NCBI GenBank assembly: GCA_021234155.1
Contig: JAJEKV010000020.1
Coordinates: 446,938-510,937 of the forward strand
Origin: Isoetes taiwanensis
Taxonomy: Eukaryota; Streptophyta; Lycopodiopsida; Isoetales; Isoetaceae
Reading direction: 5' to 3'
DNA: 64,000 nt
The notes under the pieces were generated by a model, which was not told the DNA's origin, made no database searches, and was given only the letters and a program-made list of their open reading frames with translations. This document shows, in pieces, positions 11,086 through 20,597 of the stretch (positions are counted from its first letter, which is position 1; each line of letters opens with the position of its first letter). A program made the position numbers and the translations under genes.

Positions 11086-12186
11086 ATGGATTTTAGTCAA
11101 TATGATGTTGTTCCTAGCACTCAGGATGATCAGCTTTCGCAGATACAAGCAACCCAAGTACCACGCATTCGATTGCCACTTCCGGCCTAGCCCGACCACC
11201 ATTTGCAAATTCCATGCATCAATTCATTGCCGGCGGACTCCTATCCCTTGCTTCAATCCTCACCAAAGCACTTCCAATAATGGTGAGGCCCGCGACTACT
11301 AGAAAAGGTGTTGCCACATATCCTGCTCTGTGATGCACTCTGCTGCGCTCATCGCTGCATACTTTTCTCTCCTACCTCCGGATCTGCGCAGCCCACTTTC
11401 ATTTTTCTCGACCTCCCTATTGTTGCACATTCATCCGCGCCTCCATCTTCTCTGATTTCCTCCTCAGTAGGTAAGACTAGAAAGAGTAGAAATATTGAGC
11501 CAAAAAAAGATGCTGCGAAGAAGAAAACCAAGAGGCCCGCTGTCCCTAAAACCTCTACTGTGGAAATAGAATCGAGTGAAGATGATGACGATGCAGGTAA
11601 ACCATGGCAAGAGAAGCATGTTGTTGCTCTATTACATGCCCGATGTGAAATGAATAAACAATTCTCTGAGAGACCAAAGCAGGGTACGGATTTGTGGAGA
11701 CAGGTGCATGCAAAGGTTGTCGCTACGTGTCCTGATTTTAAGAAAGATGCCAAAGCCTGCAGGAAAAAGTTTCAGTATGTGTTGAGACAGTTTCAGGCTG
11801 ATGTCACCTGGAATAGTGTTTCCGAAAATGATAGAAGAGAAAGCTGTCCATATTACAGTTTAATGGATAGCTATTTTGGTGAAAGAGCCAATGTCAGGAA
11901 ACACGTTCATGCTGGTGCAATCGAGGAAGACAATGAATCAGAGATAGGAGACACTGCACAAAAAACTCTTCAAGATGTTACACGAGAGAACGTGCAAGTC
12001 AAAAAGGAAACTCCAAATTCTTCTTCTTCTAAAAGGAGCAAAAAAGAAACGGCGCTACATATAATAGAAGACTTGTTGGAAAAGGGAAAACAAATGAATG
12101 AGACTTTGAAGCAAGCAGAAGCAGAAAAGTTATTGGTTCTGAAGGACATTGATGCCTTCATTGACCGTCTCATTGACAAAATTTGA
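11086..12186 (+). CDS. Harbinger ORF1, Myb/SANT-like DNA-binding protein (frame disrupted)
   Basis: An ATG at 11086 follows a TGTCCAG acceptor and opens MDFSQYDVVPSTQDDQLSQI, but that frame stops near 11190. A longer frame, open from 11308 to 12186, carries the recognisable part. It has a basic/acidic nuclear-type segment (KKDAAKKKTKRPA ... ESSEDDDDAG), then a trihelix/SANT-like domain from KPWQEKHVVALLHARCEMN through LWRQVHAKV to ACRKKFQYVLRQF, and a C-terminal coiled coil ending in DAFIDRLIDKI. In Harbinger elements this accessory protein binds the element ends and helps bring the transposase to the nucleus (established for the family). A frameshift or an unrecognised intron separates the 5' block from the main frame. 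Confidence 0.65.
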
Positions 12187-12279
12187 TGTCATTTGATGTC
12201 ATTTTAAGGCTGTAATGATTTAAGACATTTAATTTTCTTGAGTTAAAAAAACTGTGTACTTCTGTACTCGCACACATTC

Positions 12280-12830
12280 CTATTGGTTTTATTCCTAATG
12301 CACGTCCTGAAGTAGCCTGATCAATAGCTTGAAGAGAGTACAGGCTATGAATACTAGTTCAGTACCTGGAATCACGAGAACAATGCAAGAAGTTCATCTT
12401 GACAAACATGTGAAGTTGATTGATTATCCTGGAATAGTATTGCCGAATGCGCTCAATTTCATTGTAAACATGGCATTAATTTCTTAGATTAAATATCTCC
12501 ATAAGTGATACAGTTGATGTGCATAATGTGCCAATTGTTGTGATTTCTATGTCAAACAGGCTTTTCCCTCCATAGAATTTAATTAGCGCACATTATTTGC
12601 ATAATAGCTGACAAGCTATTGTTTACATAAGTGCAGTAACAGAGATGTTGAAGTTATGCCCTCGTGAGAAGTTGATGTGCATATACAAAATTTCAGAGTT
12701 TCAAGGCCCTGAAGACTTCCTACAAAATCTAGCATTGGTTCACGGGAAACTGAAAAAGGGTGGCCTAGTGGATATAAATGCAGCTGCAAAGATGGTGCTT
12801 CATGATTGGAATGCAGGTAATTCTAAGCAA
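12280..12830 (+). pseudogene. Captured fragment of a nucleostemin-like GTPase gene (GNL3/NSN1 family)
   Basis: Two blocks match the circularly permuted YlqF/nucleostemin GTPases. Block 1 (from 12311) reads [20 protein letters not shown], then [20 protein letters not shown] and GIV, covering the end of the P-loop, the G2 region and the G3 DxPG motif. The preceding P-loop is degenerate (GFIPNARPE in place of a GLPNVGKS-type loop). Block 2 (12645-12817) reads MLKLCPREKLMCIYKI, FQGPEDFLQNLALVHGKLKK and GGLVDINAAAKMVLHDWNAG, then a GT donor at the position where host genes continue with KIPYY. Intronic sequence between the blocks argues for DNA-level capture rather than retroposition. It lies between the transposon's two genes. 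Confidence 0.8.
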
Positions 12831-13206
12831 GTGCTAAAGGTTTACTCTTTTGAGCAGCATGTGAGCTTTGCATGCCCGGGAGACTTTACGACTCATCCAT
12901 TACACTTGGTCCAGGTTTTGGACTCACAGGCAGCAGCATAATAGGAAATGAGAAAATTACAATCATATGACATCTAATTGGGCTGCCTAAATTCAACAGC
13001 CTCAATTGGTCAAAATGCATTGTATTTGAAGATTGTAACATGGAGTAATTTTCTTCTTGCACAATTGTGATGTTATAATTCATTACCCAATTTAAAACAT
13101 TACTTTACTCAAGAATGCGTACACAATATCACATACATGGAGTGAGGCATCGTATCAGTCATGGGCCAGAAGCATAGCAATTAAGGCATTCTCAAGCTGC
13201 CAGACT

Positions 13207-14379
13207 CTAAATGCTATCAGAGCTGGATGTCTCCACACCAAATTGTTCTGCCACACGCTCCGTGGCATCATTAGCATTAGTTTGTTGCCTGACTAGTTCT
13301 TGGGTCCTGTTTTGGAACAATGAGCGTGCAATAGCATTCCTCCTAGCAGCATTGCCCGTTGCAACATTTATGTCCTCAGCAATATGAAACTGTTCGTTTT
13401 GTCCTTCCAAAGTCCTGGACATGGCCTCTTCCACTGTCAGACATGTTCCATGAAGCTTGTACAAACCATATTGGCAATAGTTCAATATTTCAGATGAAGC
13501 ATTCACATTGCTTACGCTTCCATCATTGTTACGTGCTTTCTTTCTAATCTGTAAGTGTTTCTCATGATCCATTGAGAGTTCAAGTTCTCTTGTTGCCTCC
13601 TGTGCCCAGTTGTCATCAAATCGATCTGCGTGAATGATACAAAGGTTATGCAACACTAAACAAGCAGACACTGCAGCTGCAGTGTTTTGAAGATCCATGT
13701 CATTTCTTTTCAGTAAAATTCGAAATCTTGCCTTCAAACGACCAAACGCTTGTTCAACAGGCATTCTCGTGCTAGATTGCACGTAGTTCCAATAGTATTC
13801 TTCTCTTGACAAGCCATCCTTGTGGCCTTTGAATGGGCTAAGCATGTAGCTGCGTGGTGGATAAGCTGCATCCCCCACAAGACAATAAGGCTTGATATCC
13901 TCATGTATTATTTTTTTTCCTCCTGCTGACCTTTGGAACATCGTCCAATCATGTATACTTCCTGGCCAGCCTAAATCAAAATCCCAAATCAAGCAATTTC
14001 TCGATACTATTAACTGCAATAGAATTGAATGAAAGCCTTTACGGTTGTAATATTCCTGGGGGTAGGACTTTGGTGCAATGATGGGTATGTGACTTCCGTC
14101 AATAGCACCAATAACAAAAGGTATCCCGTGTATACTCTCAAATTCAGTTGCCAAGTTCTTCATACGTTCAAAAGATGGCCAGCAAATGTATAGATTCTTT
14201 AATCTGGCATTTACAGAATGAACAAAGTCCATCACTGCCATTTGTACTGTTGCATATCCAACACGATATGAATCAGCTACACCTATCAAAGTGTCTCCAG
14301 TGGCTAGTCTAGTCAAAGCAATCATAATTCCTTTCTCTACTGGAGTTCCTGGCCTGAATCTGGTGTCCTCTTTTTTCAT
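13207..14379 (-). CDS. PIF/Harbinger transposase (HARBI1-like, DDE_Tnp_4)
   Basis: A 390-codon frame encodes a typical PIF/Harbinger transposase. It starts in the DTRFRPGTPVEKGIMIALTR helix, then shows the first catalytic aspartate in VIGAIDGSHIPI (D94), the second in CLVGDAAYPP (D170) and the glutamate in MPVEQAFGRLKARFR (E209), completing DDE. The tail is a variable polar region. The enzyme cuts and pastes the element, normally into TA-rich 3-bp targets (family knowledge). The ATG at 14379 is probably not the original start: an N-terminal helix lies just upstream in a neighbouring frame (see next entry). Confidence 0.92.
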   Translation of the reverse strand: MKKEDTRFRPGTPVEKGIMIALTRLATGDTLIGVADSYRVGYATVQMAVMDFVHSVNARLKNLYICWPSFERMKNLATEFESIHGIPFVIGAIDGSHIPIIAPKSYPQEYYNRKGFHSILLQLIVSRNCLIWDFDLGWPGSIHDWTMFQRSAGGKKIIHEDIKPYCLVGDAAYPPRSYMLSPFKGHKDGLSREEYYWNYVQSSTRMPVEQAFGRLKARFRILLKRNDMDLQNTAAAVSACLVLHNLCIIHADRFDDNWAQEATRELELSMDHEKHLQIRKKARNNDGSVSNVNASSEILNYCQYGLYKLHGTCLTVEEAMSRTLEGQNEQFHIAEDINVATGNAARRNAIARSLFQNRTQELVRQQTNANDATERVAEQFGVETSSSDSI

Positions 14380-14730
14380 TGCTGGCCCTAGTTATTGGCA
14401 CAATAATAAAAAGTCTGCTTGGACACACGTAGCCTCCTCTTAAATTCATGAGCAGAGTAGGTATTTAGCAAGATCAAATCCAAACCTGGACCTTTGTCAT
14501 ATTGCCATAGCATTCTAACAGTATCCTTTCGTTTGAGGGTGCTTGCAAATTCAGAATGCAACTGAAATTGATCTTAACCAATTACTGACTTTGATGTACT
14601 GGCTTACTGTGTCATCGATAAGAACGCGGAGTAATTGTGTCAGCAGTAGGAGTACCTTCAATAACTTTCTTCGTCGTTCAACAAGGGCATTAACGGAGGT
14701 GGATGATCCTTCTCCAATTCCAGAATCCAT
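14380..14730 (-). pseudogene. 5' part of the Harbinger transposase gene, out of frame
   Basis: On the minus strand MDSGIGEGSSTSVNALVERR (from 14730) looks like the usual PIF N-terminus. After a plausible GT-AG intron (about 14538-14606) a second block reads MLWQYDKGPG, then SAHEFKRRLRVSKQTF, the helix that precedes the catalytic core. It then meets stops just before the ATG at 14379. One frameshift separates it from the long frame, so the full-length transposase is probably broken in this copy. Confidence 0.55.
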
Positions 14731-15124
14731 GGTTGTATCTAGAAGCCCATCAAGTTTTACAAACCCTAGCACATACAAAATAAATAAGAATAGAGAGGGC
14801 TCACCTTCTATACACAAGAATCTGCAGAAATTACATGAAAATTCCCACGAATTCTTCAGGGCCTATGCTGATTTGTGAGACGATCTGCTGGAGCGCATTC
14901 TCTTCTGCAACGTAGTTTGGTCTACGTGGCTGTTACGTGGCAGTTGGGCAGGTGCCCTAGTGGGATACAATGCTCGGACGTGTGTCTGGGCACTTGCCCA
15001 TTTCATGCCAGATATTCAAATTCCAGAATTGGGCAGGTGCCCTAGTGTGATTTCGCCCTGAGATGAAATTAAAATCAAAGCAATCCCAAGCTCGCGTGTA
15101 TTAGGCAAGAGTGGTTTGAAAATA

Positions 15125-15260
15125 ATGGTTAAAAAAAGTTATATGTGTACCCTAATCGCCGCTTGTGTGAACCCTAACCCTAAAACAGGCGCTCATAAGT
15201 TCTTCACTGCGGCGAGAACAATAATCCATTCTGTTTTCCCTCTTCCAGGTAAGTGTAGGC
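15125..15260 (+). promoter_or_regulatory. Telo-box promoter / 5' region of snoRNA cluster
   Basis: ACCCTAATCG (15150) and AACCCTAACCCTAAAAC (15171-15187) are telo-box motifs, typical of plant snoRNA and ribosomal protein promoters. TGGGCA (site II-like) motifs lie just upstream in the transposon end. A CCTCTTCCAG|GTAAGT splice-donor-like sequence at about 15240-15255 suggests a spliced host transcript. Function is inferred from motif and position. Confidence 0.5.
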
Positions 15261-15306
15261 GGTTGGACGTCTATGTTCATTATTAGATTCTTGGCTGGCG
15301 AATGCT

Positions 15307-15387
15307 AGAATATGATGAGTTAAGATTGGTCCGTGTTTCTGATTCTAATGAAGCGAAACACTCTTTGGCATGTCCATCTCTGATTCT
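15307..15387 (+). ncRNA. U18: C/D box snoRNA, U18 (SNORD18) homologue
   Basis: C box ATGATGA (15312-15318), D' box CTGA (15339-15342) and D box CTGA (15380-15383), closed by AGAA/TTCT. The 13 nt upstream of D', TTGGTCCGTGTTT (15326-15338), is the guide of yeast and animal U18, complementary to the conserved AAACACGGACCAA of 25S/28S rRNA. U18 directs 2'-O-methylation at that site (known for the family). It is the first of three tandem snoRNAs, the usual plant polycistronic arrangement. Confidence 0.88.
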
Positions 15388-15434
15388 TCCATCTAGGCTG
15401 CCCTTTTTTTGCCATGCATTTTATTTTATCTGTT

Positions 15435-15522
15435 GCAGAAATGATGAATGAATTAGATGTGTGAATTGGGTTCTTCCCTTTTATGAACTCAAAAACATCA
15501 TTTGGCATTATTTCTGATCTGC
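15435..15522 (+). ncRNA. C/D box snoRNA, target unknown
   Basis: C box ATGATGA (15441-15447) and D box CTGA (15514-15517) are closed by a perfect GCAGA/TCTGC stem (15435-15439 with 15518-15522). No clear D' box. The guide adjoining the D box would be GGCATTATTT; I could not place its rRNA target. Tandem position between two other C/D snoRNAs supports it. Confidence 0.75.
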
Positions 15523-15610
15523 CAGGCAGTTTTTCTTTTTAATTGTTGTTGCTTTTGTTGAAATGCCTGATCTTGATGGTGAGAATGTACATTCCTTGCT
15601 TGTGAGTCGG

Positions 15611-15701
15611 ATGCTGTGATGACAGAAATGGTAACGGACTAGAGTTTCTGATGTGCCTAATCTGGTGCTGTTGAAGATATATCCCTTGGCTGTCTGAGCA
15701 T
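15611..15701 (+). ncRNA. Double-guide C/D box snoRNA against 25S rRNA
   Basis: C box GTGATGA (15616-15622), D' CTGA (15648-15651) and D CTGA (15694-15697), closed by ATGC/GCAT. The D guide TCCCTTGGCTGT is complementary to ACAGCCAAGGGA of 25S rRNA. The D' guide CGGACTAGAGT is complementary to ACTCTAGTCCG, which lies some tens of nucleotides further along the same rRNA. The rRNA matches are from memory. Two guides hitting one rRNA neighbourhood make a chance match unlikely. Confidence 0.85.
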
Positions 15702-16037
15702 ACCTATCTCCTGTTTTTTGCTGATTCGGTGTTTGTTTTTTACATTCACCTTTATGAAAGTTTTTAATTTTAGATGTTGCTTGAACTATGCCTAGTTTGT
15801 CTGCAGAAGTTGTCTCATAGACTTTCTAATAAACGCTAAACCTCGAAAATATGTTTGAACTCATTTTCCCTTTACAAGCGCTTATTTCTGTCATAAAATC
15901 TGCTGCTTTTTTAATGCTGTACCATGCGCTTTGTAAGAGAGCTGACCCGGATTTCATATGCAACTGCCTTGAACATGAATCACCGTTTTAAAATTTTAGC
16001 ATAAAAAACGTGCATCCATGGAGTGTGCTTCAAAACC

Positions 16038-16183
16038 TACGTGCAAATGACTATGCATTGGTACGCAATAGCCTGAAATGTTTTTTAACTTCAGCATCTT
16101 TTACATCTATCTATGCAAATGACTATGCATTGGTATGCAATAGCCTGAAATGTTTTCAACTTCGCCATCTTTTACATCTATCT
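16038..16183. repeat. Two-copy tandem duplication (~70 bp)
   Basis: The unit starting TGCAAATGACTATGCATTGG and running to CATCTTTTACATCTATCTA occurs twice with few differences. Confidence 0.85.
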
Positions 16184-16489
16184 AATGCAAGGTGTGCTTC
16201 AGAATTACGTGCAGGCATTTGCTTGTAACATACACTAGTACTAAATAGTTAATTTTAAGCAGCACTACACCACAAGAAAATATGAAACTCAACCATCGAA
16301 CTGTTTAAAGATTGACAGTGTCTGCAATTAAACATAATTTAGTAGAATGTTCAGCAGCTATGAAAGTGCTGAAAGTGCTGCGCAATACTAAAGGATATTT
16401 TCGCAACTTGAGCAAGCTTAGAGAGACAACATATGACATTTGATTGATGTCAATAGTACAAACTAGTCTTTTGGTATGAACGAGCGAAT

Positions 16490-16760
16490 CAATCTATGGA
16501 AGGAAATGGCATATTTATGAGTATGTTAAACCATAAGAAATAGACTCAATCTATGGTAGGAAATGGCATATTCGTGAGTATGCTAAACCATCAGAAATAG
16601 ACTCTAGATTATTTTGCATTTTGAGCGCCTTCTTCCGGCCTCTTTTTCAAGTTTTGATAGAGCTGTTCTCATGTTGTTTCCCGACTCTAGATTATTTTGC
16701 ATTTTGAGCGCCTTCTTCCTGCTCTTTTTCAAGTTTTGATAGATTCGTTCTCATGCTTTC
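16490..16760. repeat. Two overlapping sets of two-copy tandem duplications
   Basis: A 59-bp unit (CAATCTATGGAAGGAAATGG ...) is repeated at about 16490 and 16549. An 82-bp unit (GACTCTAGATTATTTTGCAT ...) is repeated at about 16600 and 16682, with a further partial copy of its TTTTTCAAGTTTTGATAGA tail. Confidence 0.8.
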
Positions 16761-17242
16761 TGGCCTCTTTTTCAAGTTTTGATAGATTAGTTCTCATGTT
16801 GTTTCCCGTCTGCAAATATATTCCATTCAATCAATGATGTGATGCTCTGTTTGAAACAAGAATTTCTTTAGCCAATTGGATGAATGGCATTATGCCTCTA
16901 GATATGATAGTGACTTCATCCTCGCAATATTTTTTGAGGGTAAGATTGTATTATTTTTTGAGGGTAAGATTGTATGTACAAGAAATTTATCGTGCCAGCC
17001 AAGACCACCGTGAACATTTTTCTCGATCAAATTTGTGAATTTGTGCAAGTTGAAATTGTTATGAACGTCCAACTAACTTGCTGTCTATTCGTCAAACTTG
17101 CTGTTCATTCGAAACTCTTGTAAAGAAGATGTCAAATGCGTGCAAAATTTAATGCATAAAACACGAAAGGGAATTTCCGTGTACAATGAAACAACATAAT
17201 TCTACATGCCTATATTGCTCCAACATATCAACATTGCCAACA

Positions 17243-17360
17243 TGCTGTTTAGTTTGGTTATGTTGTCAAATCTAAATTTTCCAATTAATTGGTTTAAAGA
17301 CTTGTTTAGTTTGGTTATGTTGTCAAATCTAAATTTTCCAATTAATTGGTTTAAAGACTA
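17243..17360. repeat. Two-copy tandem duplication (~60 bp)
   Basis: GTTTAGTTTGGTTATGTTGT ... GGTTTAAAGACT occurs twice, essentially identical. Confidence 0.85.
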
Positions 17361-17604
17361 GTATATCATGTGATGAGAAGTGTCCACTAAACATGCACCA
17401 TATTACTTATTAGTTAATTCTGGCATACTTTACAATGACAGTAATTTATAAAACTCTACACTATTGTTCGAGGACTGCAATTGGGCAGCAATGCATCGAT
17501 TTGTACGTGTGGCATGTTTGCTTCCAATTAATTCATATGTTGCTGCAGGTATGTTGTGTATGTTGTGTATTTTGCTGCCATGTACATTGATGAAGCATCT
17601 ACCA

Positions 17605-17741
17605 CACAATCCTTCCAGGCAATATTTGATCACTTTTTGTTTCTTTTCATATTTCACATGAAGTGTGAGGCACACAATCCTTCCAGGCAATATTTGATCA
17701 CTTTTTGTTTCTTTTCATATTTCACATGAAGTGTGAGGCAA
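17605..17741. repeat. Two-copy tandem duplication (~66 bp)
   Basis: CACACAATCCTTCCAGGCAA ... CACATGAAGTGTGAGGCA occurs twice with near identity. Confidence 0.85.
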
Positions 17742-18324
17742 AGAAGCTCTGGGAAATGGGCTCCGAAGCCTACACCCCTGAACCGCCTCTTGCTTTCTGC
17801 CAATTTGCAAGGAGCCCATTTGCTGCAAGCAACTAAAGAACCATTTGAACAGTCTTATGCAAACTCAAACAAAACCACACAGTTTAAAACTAATAACTCT
17901 GACCTCCAACTTGCCCATTGGGCTAGTCCCACATTGCATGCTGGTACTAGGTTGAGCTTTAGAATATATACAAAAGATATCACTTGGTGCATGCATTGCG
18001 TTATGTAGCCTGAATGTCACTTGGTGCATGCATTGCATTATCACTTGGTGCATTGCATAACATTATTGCTGGGACCTGAATGTCTAGTTGTATTCTCTAG
18101 TTGAAATGTTGCCTTTTGATGTGACCACTGCTTGTCCAATAGTCCTTCGTTTTAAGGGTGTGGAGATATCAATTGACACCTCCTCTCTAATGGCTCTCAT
18201 GTGCTCCTCAGTGCCATCTTTTTCTACTTACTAGACATTAAAAGTCATACTTAATTAAAGTGGGTCAAATCTTGAAATTTGGGACTCAGACTGAAAATGG
18301 GACTCATACTAAAAGAGAATTCAG

Positions 18325-18618
18325 ACTGAGGGGGAGGGAAAGGGGGCACACCTCGATAAGGAGAAGGATAGGAGGAGAAGGAGGGAGGGCCACATATTGA
18401 AGAGGGGAAAGGGCTAAGTTGGAAGAAGAGGCGGCAGGGGGCAAGGGAGGGAGAGGAGAGAATAAGGGCAAAGGAGGATGGGGAGGGATACGTTGGAAGA
18501 AGGGGGGGGGAGGGAAGGGGCAGGGGAGGGAGAGCAAGGGGAGGGAGGGAGGTGGCAAGGGAAGAGAAGAGCCAAGGGGCAAAGGAGGAGGGGAGGGGGC
18601 AAAGGGGCAAGAGTCTCC
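18325..18618 (+). repeat. Polypurine (GGGAGG/GGCAAGG-rich) block
   Basis: About 290 bp of almost uninterrupted purines on the plus strand (GGGGGAGGG, GGGAGGGAG), ending at a CCCCCCCC run near 18616. The complementary strand is C/T only. Proline-rich reading frames through it are compositional artefacts. Confidence 0.85.
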
Positions 18619-18619
18619 C

Positions 18620-18830
18620 CCCCCCCTTCAAAAATAATAATAATATTATTAATAATCTTCATTAAGTTGAAAACAAGAAAAATACAAAGATGCTAGGCAT
18701 ATGTAAGTTTAGCATATTTGCTTTATACTTTTAACTTCTGCATCACCTTCATTTGGATGGCACTGCATTTGGCAGATGATTCCTTGAGGAATTGTACAAA
18801 TTCGACTAGAAATCAAATTTAAAGTCATGG
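18620..18830. other. Short spacer, no gene seen
   Basis: AT-rich spacer between the polypurine block and the AGATTC minisatellite. No feature recognised. Confidence 0.4.
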
Positions 18831-19830
18831 GATGAAGATTCTAGAGAGATTCTCCAAGATTCCACCAAGATTCTCTAGATACTCAAAGATTTTATGAAGA
18901 TTTCCTTAGATTCCTTTAGATTCTTAAAGATTCTCTTGAGATTCTCCTAGATTCCCAAAGATTATCCTAAGATTCCTCAAGATTCCATGTAGATTCTTCT
19001 AGATTTCCTTAGATTGAAGATTCCCTTTAGAACACACCTAGTGTCAAAGATTCCCTAGATCCCCTTGGATTCCCCCTAAATTCCCTAAAATTCCATAAAC
19101 ATCCCTAGATTCTTAAGGTTCTACAAAGGTTCCCCTAGATTTTCAAAGATTATCTGAAGATTTCTTTAGATTCCCCAAGATTCTACGTAGATTCTCCTAG
19201 ATTCACTTAGATTCTACTAGATTCTCTAAGATTCCATCAAGGTTCCCCTAGATTCTCAAACATTTTTTGAAGATTCTCTTAGATTCCCTTATATTCTTTT
19301 AAATCCCATAGATTCCTTAAGATTCTCTTGATATTCCCTTGATTCCAAAGGTTATCCCAAGATTCCTTTAGATTCCTTTACATTCTTAAATATTCTCTTG
19401 AGATTCCCCTAGATTTCCAAAGTTTATCCTAGACCCCTTGGAATCTCCCGCGATTCCCTAAGATTCCACATAGATCCCCTAGATTCTTAAGGTTCTATAT
19501 AAATTCCCCAAGATTCTATGTAGATTCATTTAGATTCCCCAAGATTCTATGTAGGTTCTCCTAGATTCCCTTAAATTCTATGAAGATCCCCTTAGATCTC
19601 TAAGATTCCATCAAGATTTCCCTCGATTCTTAAATGTTTTTTGAAGGTTTTCTTAGATTCCCCTAGATTCTTTTGAGATTCCCATAGATTCCTTAAGATT
19701 CTCTTGAGATTCCCTTGATTTTCAAAGATTATCCCAAGATTCCTCTAGATTCCCCAAGTTTCTACAATAATTCTCTCAGATTGCCTTAGATTCTATGAAT
19801 ATTCCCCTAGATTATCCAACATTGCAATCA
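18830..19830. repeat. AGATTC minisatellite with ~373-bp higher-order period
   Basis: About 1 kb of degenerate units of the type AGATTCYYYTAGATTC. A distinctive landmark (AGATTCCATCAAGRTT, then CCCTAGATTC) recurs at about 18861, 19233 and 19607, indicating a ~373-bp higher-order unit made of 10-25-bp subunits. Related arrays occur at 24330-24640 (opposite orientation) and 43925-44430. Confidence 0.85.
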
Positions 19831-20476
19831 TGCCAAACCACTACTTATTGGAAAGCATTTGATGAGAGGAATCCAAAGGCGTGGGTCCCACTTTGATCCC
19901 AGACCACCATCGCAAGATAAAGTCCATTAAACGCGATGCAAAAAAGGAAGCTTCCAAGAAAGCTTCATAATTAATGAGTTGCCACCTCACTATCTTTTCA
20001 TTAAATAAGGATGCCACCTCACCTCCTTTAATATAAAAATTCTAGTTTAATAAGAAAGTGAATGGCTAGATTTCTCCTCCCCTTTTGATCTAATCGGTTA
20101 ATTGGTTACATCAAATCCACTTTTAAGGAAGCTTCCTTGCACCTTCCTTATAAAAATCAAGGGCCCACGATTTATTCCCCTTTAATCCGATGGTAGTAGA
20201 TCAATGCGGATTAATGTTTATGGTTTTTTATCAACGGTCCAGATCGAAGTTTTGAATCTAACGGTCTAGATTAAAAGCCCCAAATAAGGGGGCTGCTTGG
20301 GGGACTGTGATGTGGCTACATTCAAGCCGTCAATTTTCTTTTCAACGGCCATGATCAATCTCTATATAGCAAAGGGGGTGCTTAGGCAATGACGAGGTGG
20401 CTGCGTTAGAACCGTCGATTTCACAATCGACGGCCGAGATGAAAATCTCTATGGACAAGGGGGGTGCTTAAGTTAT
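19831..20476. repeat. Diverged tandem ~100-bp repeat around GGGGGTGCTTAGG
   Basis: From about 20280 to 20470 a unit recurs: GGGGG-GCTT-GG, a GTGGCT(A/G)C segment, then (G)CCGTC-ATTT-CGACGGCC and AAATCTCTAT. The ACCGTCGATTTC / CGACGGCC part is itself an inverted repeat. Upstream, 19831-20280 shows no gene. Confidence 0.45.
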
Positions 20477-20597
20477 TGATATGATATGATATGATATGAT
20501 ATGATATGATATGATATGATATGATATGATATGATATGATATGATATGATATGATATGATATGATATGATATATGATATGATATGATATGATATATA
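20477..20597. repeat. (ATATG)n pentanucleotide microsatellite
   Basis: About 24 ATATG/GATAT units with a few imperfect units at the right end. Confidence 0.95.

Larger units (their letters stand above)
10700..15051. mobile_element. PIF/Harbinger-type DNA transposon with captured host gene fragment
   Basis: The element is defined by its two genes in convergent orientation: a Myb/SANT-like ORF1 (+) and a DDE_4 (HARBI1-like) transposase (-). Both flanks carry repeated TTGGGCA-type motifs: near 10740, 10790 and 10839 on the left, and on the right a duplicated GGGCAGGTGCCCTAGTG (14946 and 15031). Candidate short inverted ends are GGGCACCATGCC (10839-10850) and GGGCAGGTGCCC (15031-15042), but a long terminal inverted repeat and a 3-bp target duplication could not be resolved. 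Between the two genes lies a nucleostemin-like GTPase fragment. Boundaries are approximate. Confidence 0.7.
15702..18310. other. Non-coding region downstream of the snoRNA cluster, built from short tandem duplications
   Basis: AT-rich with no convincing reading frame. It contains a series of independent two-copy tandem duplications (listed separately). It could be the rest of a snoRNA host transcript; no further C/D or H/ACA RNA was certain. Confidence 0.5.

Noticed and set aside
18251-18696. Proline- or glycine-rich frames on both strands
   Set aside because: Compositional artefact of the polypurine tract.
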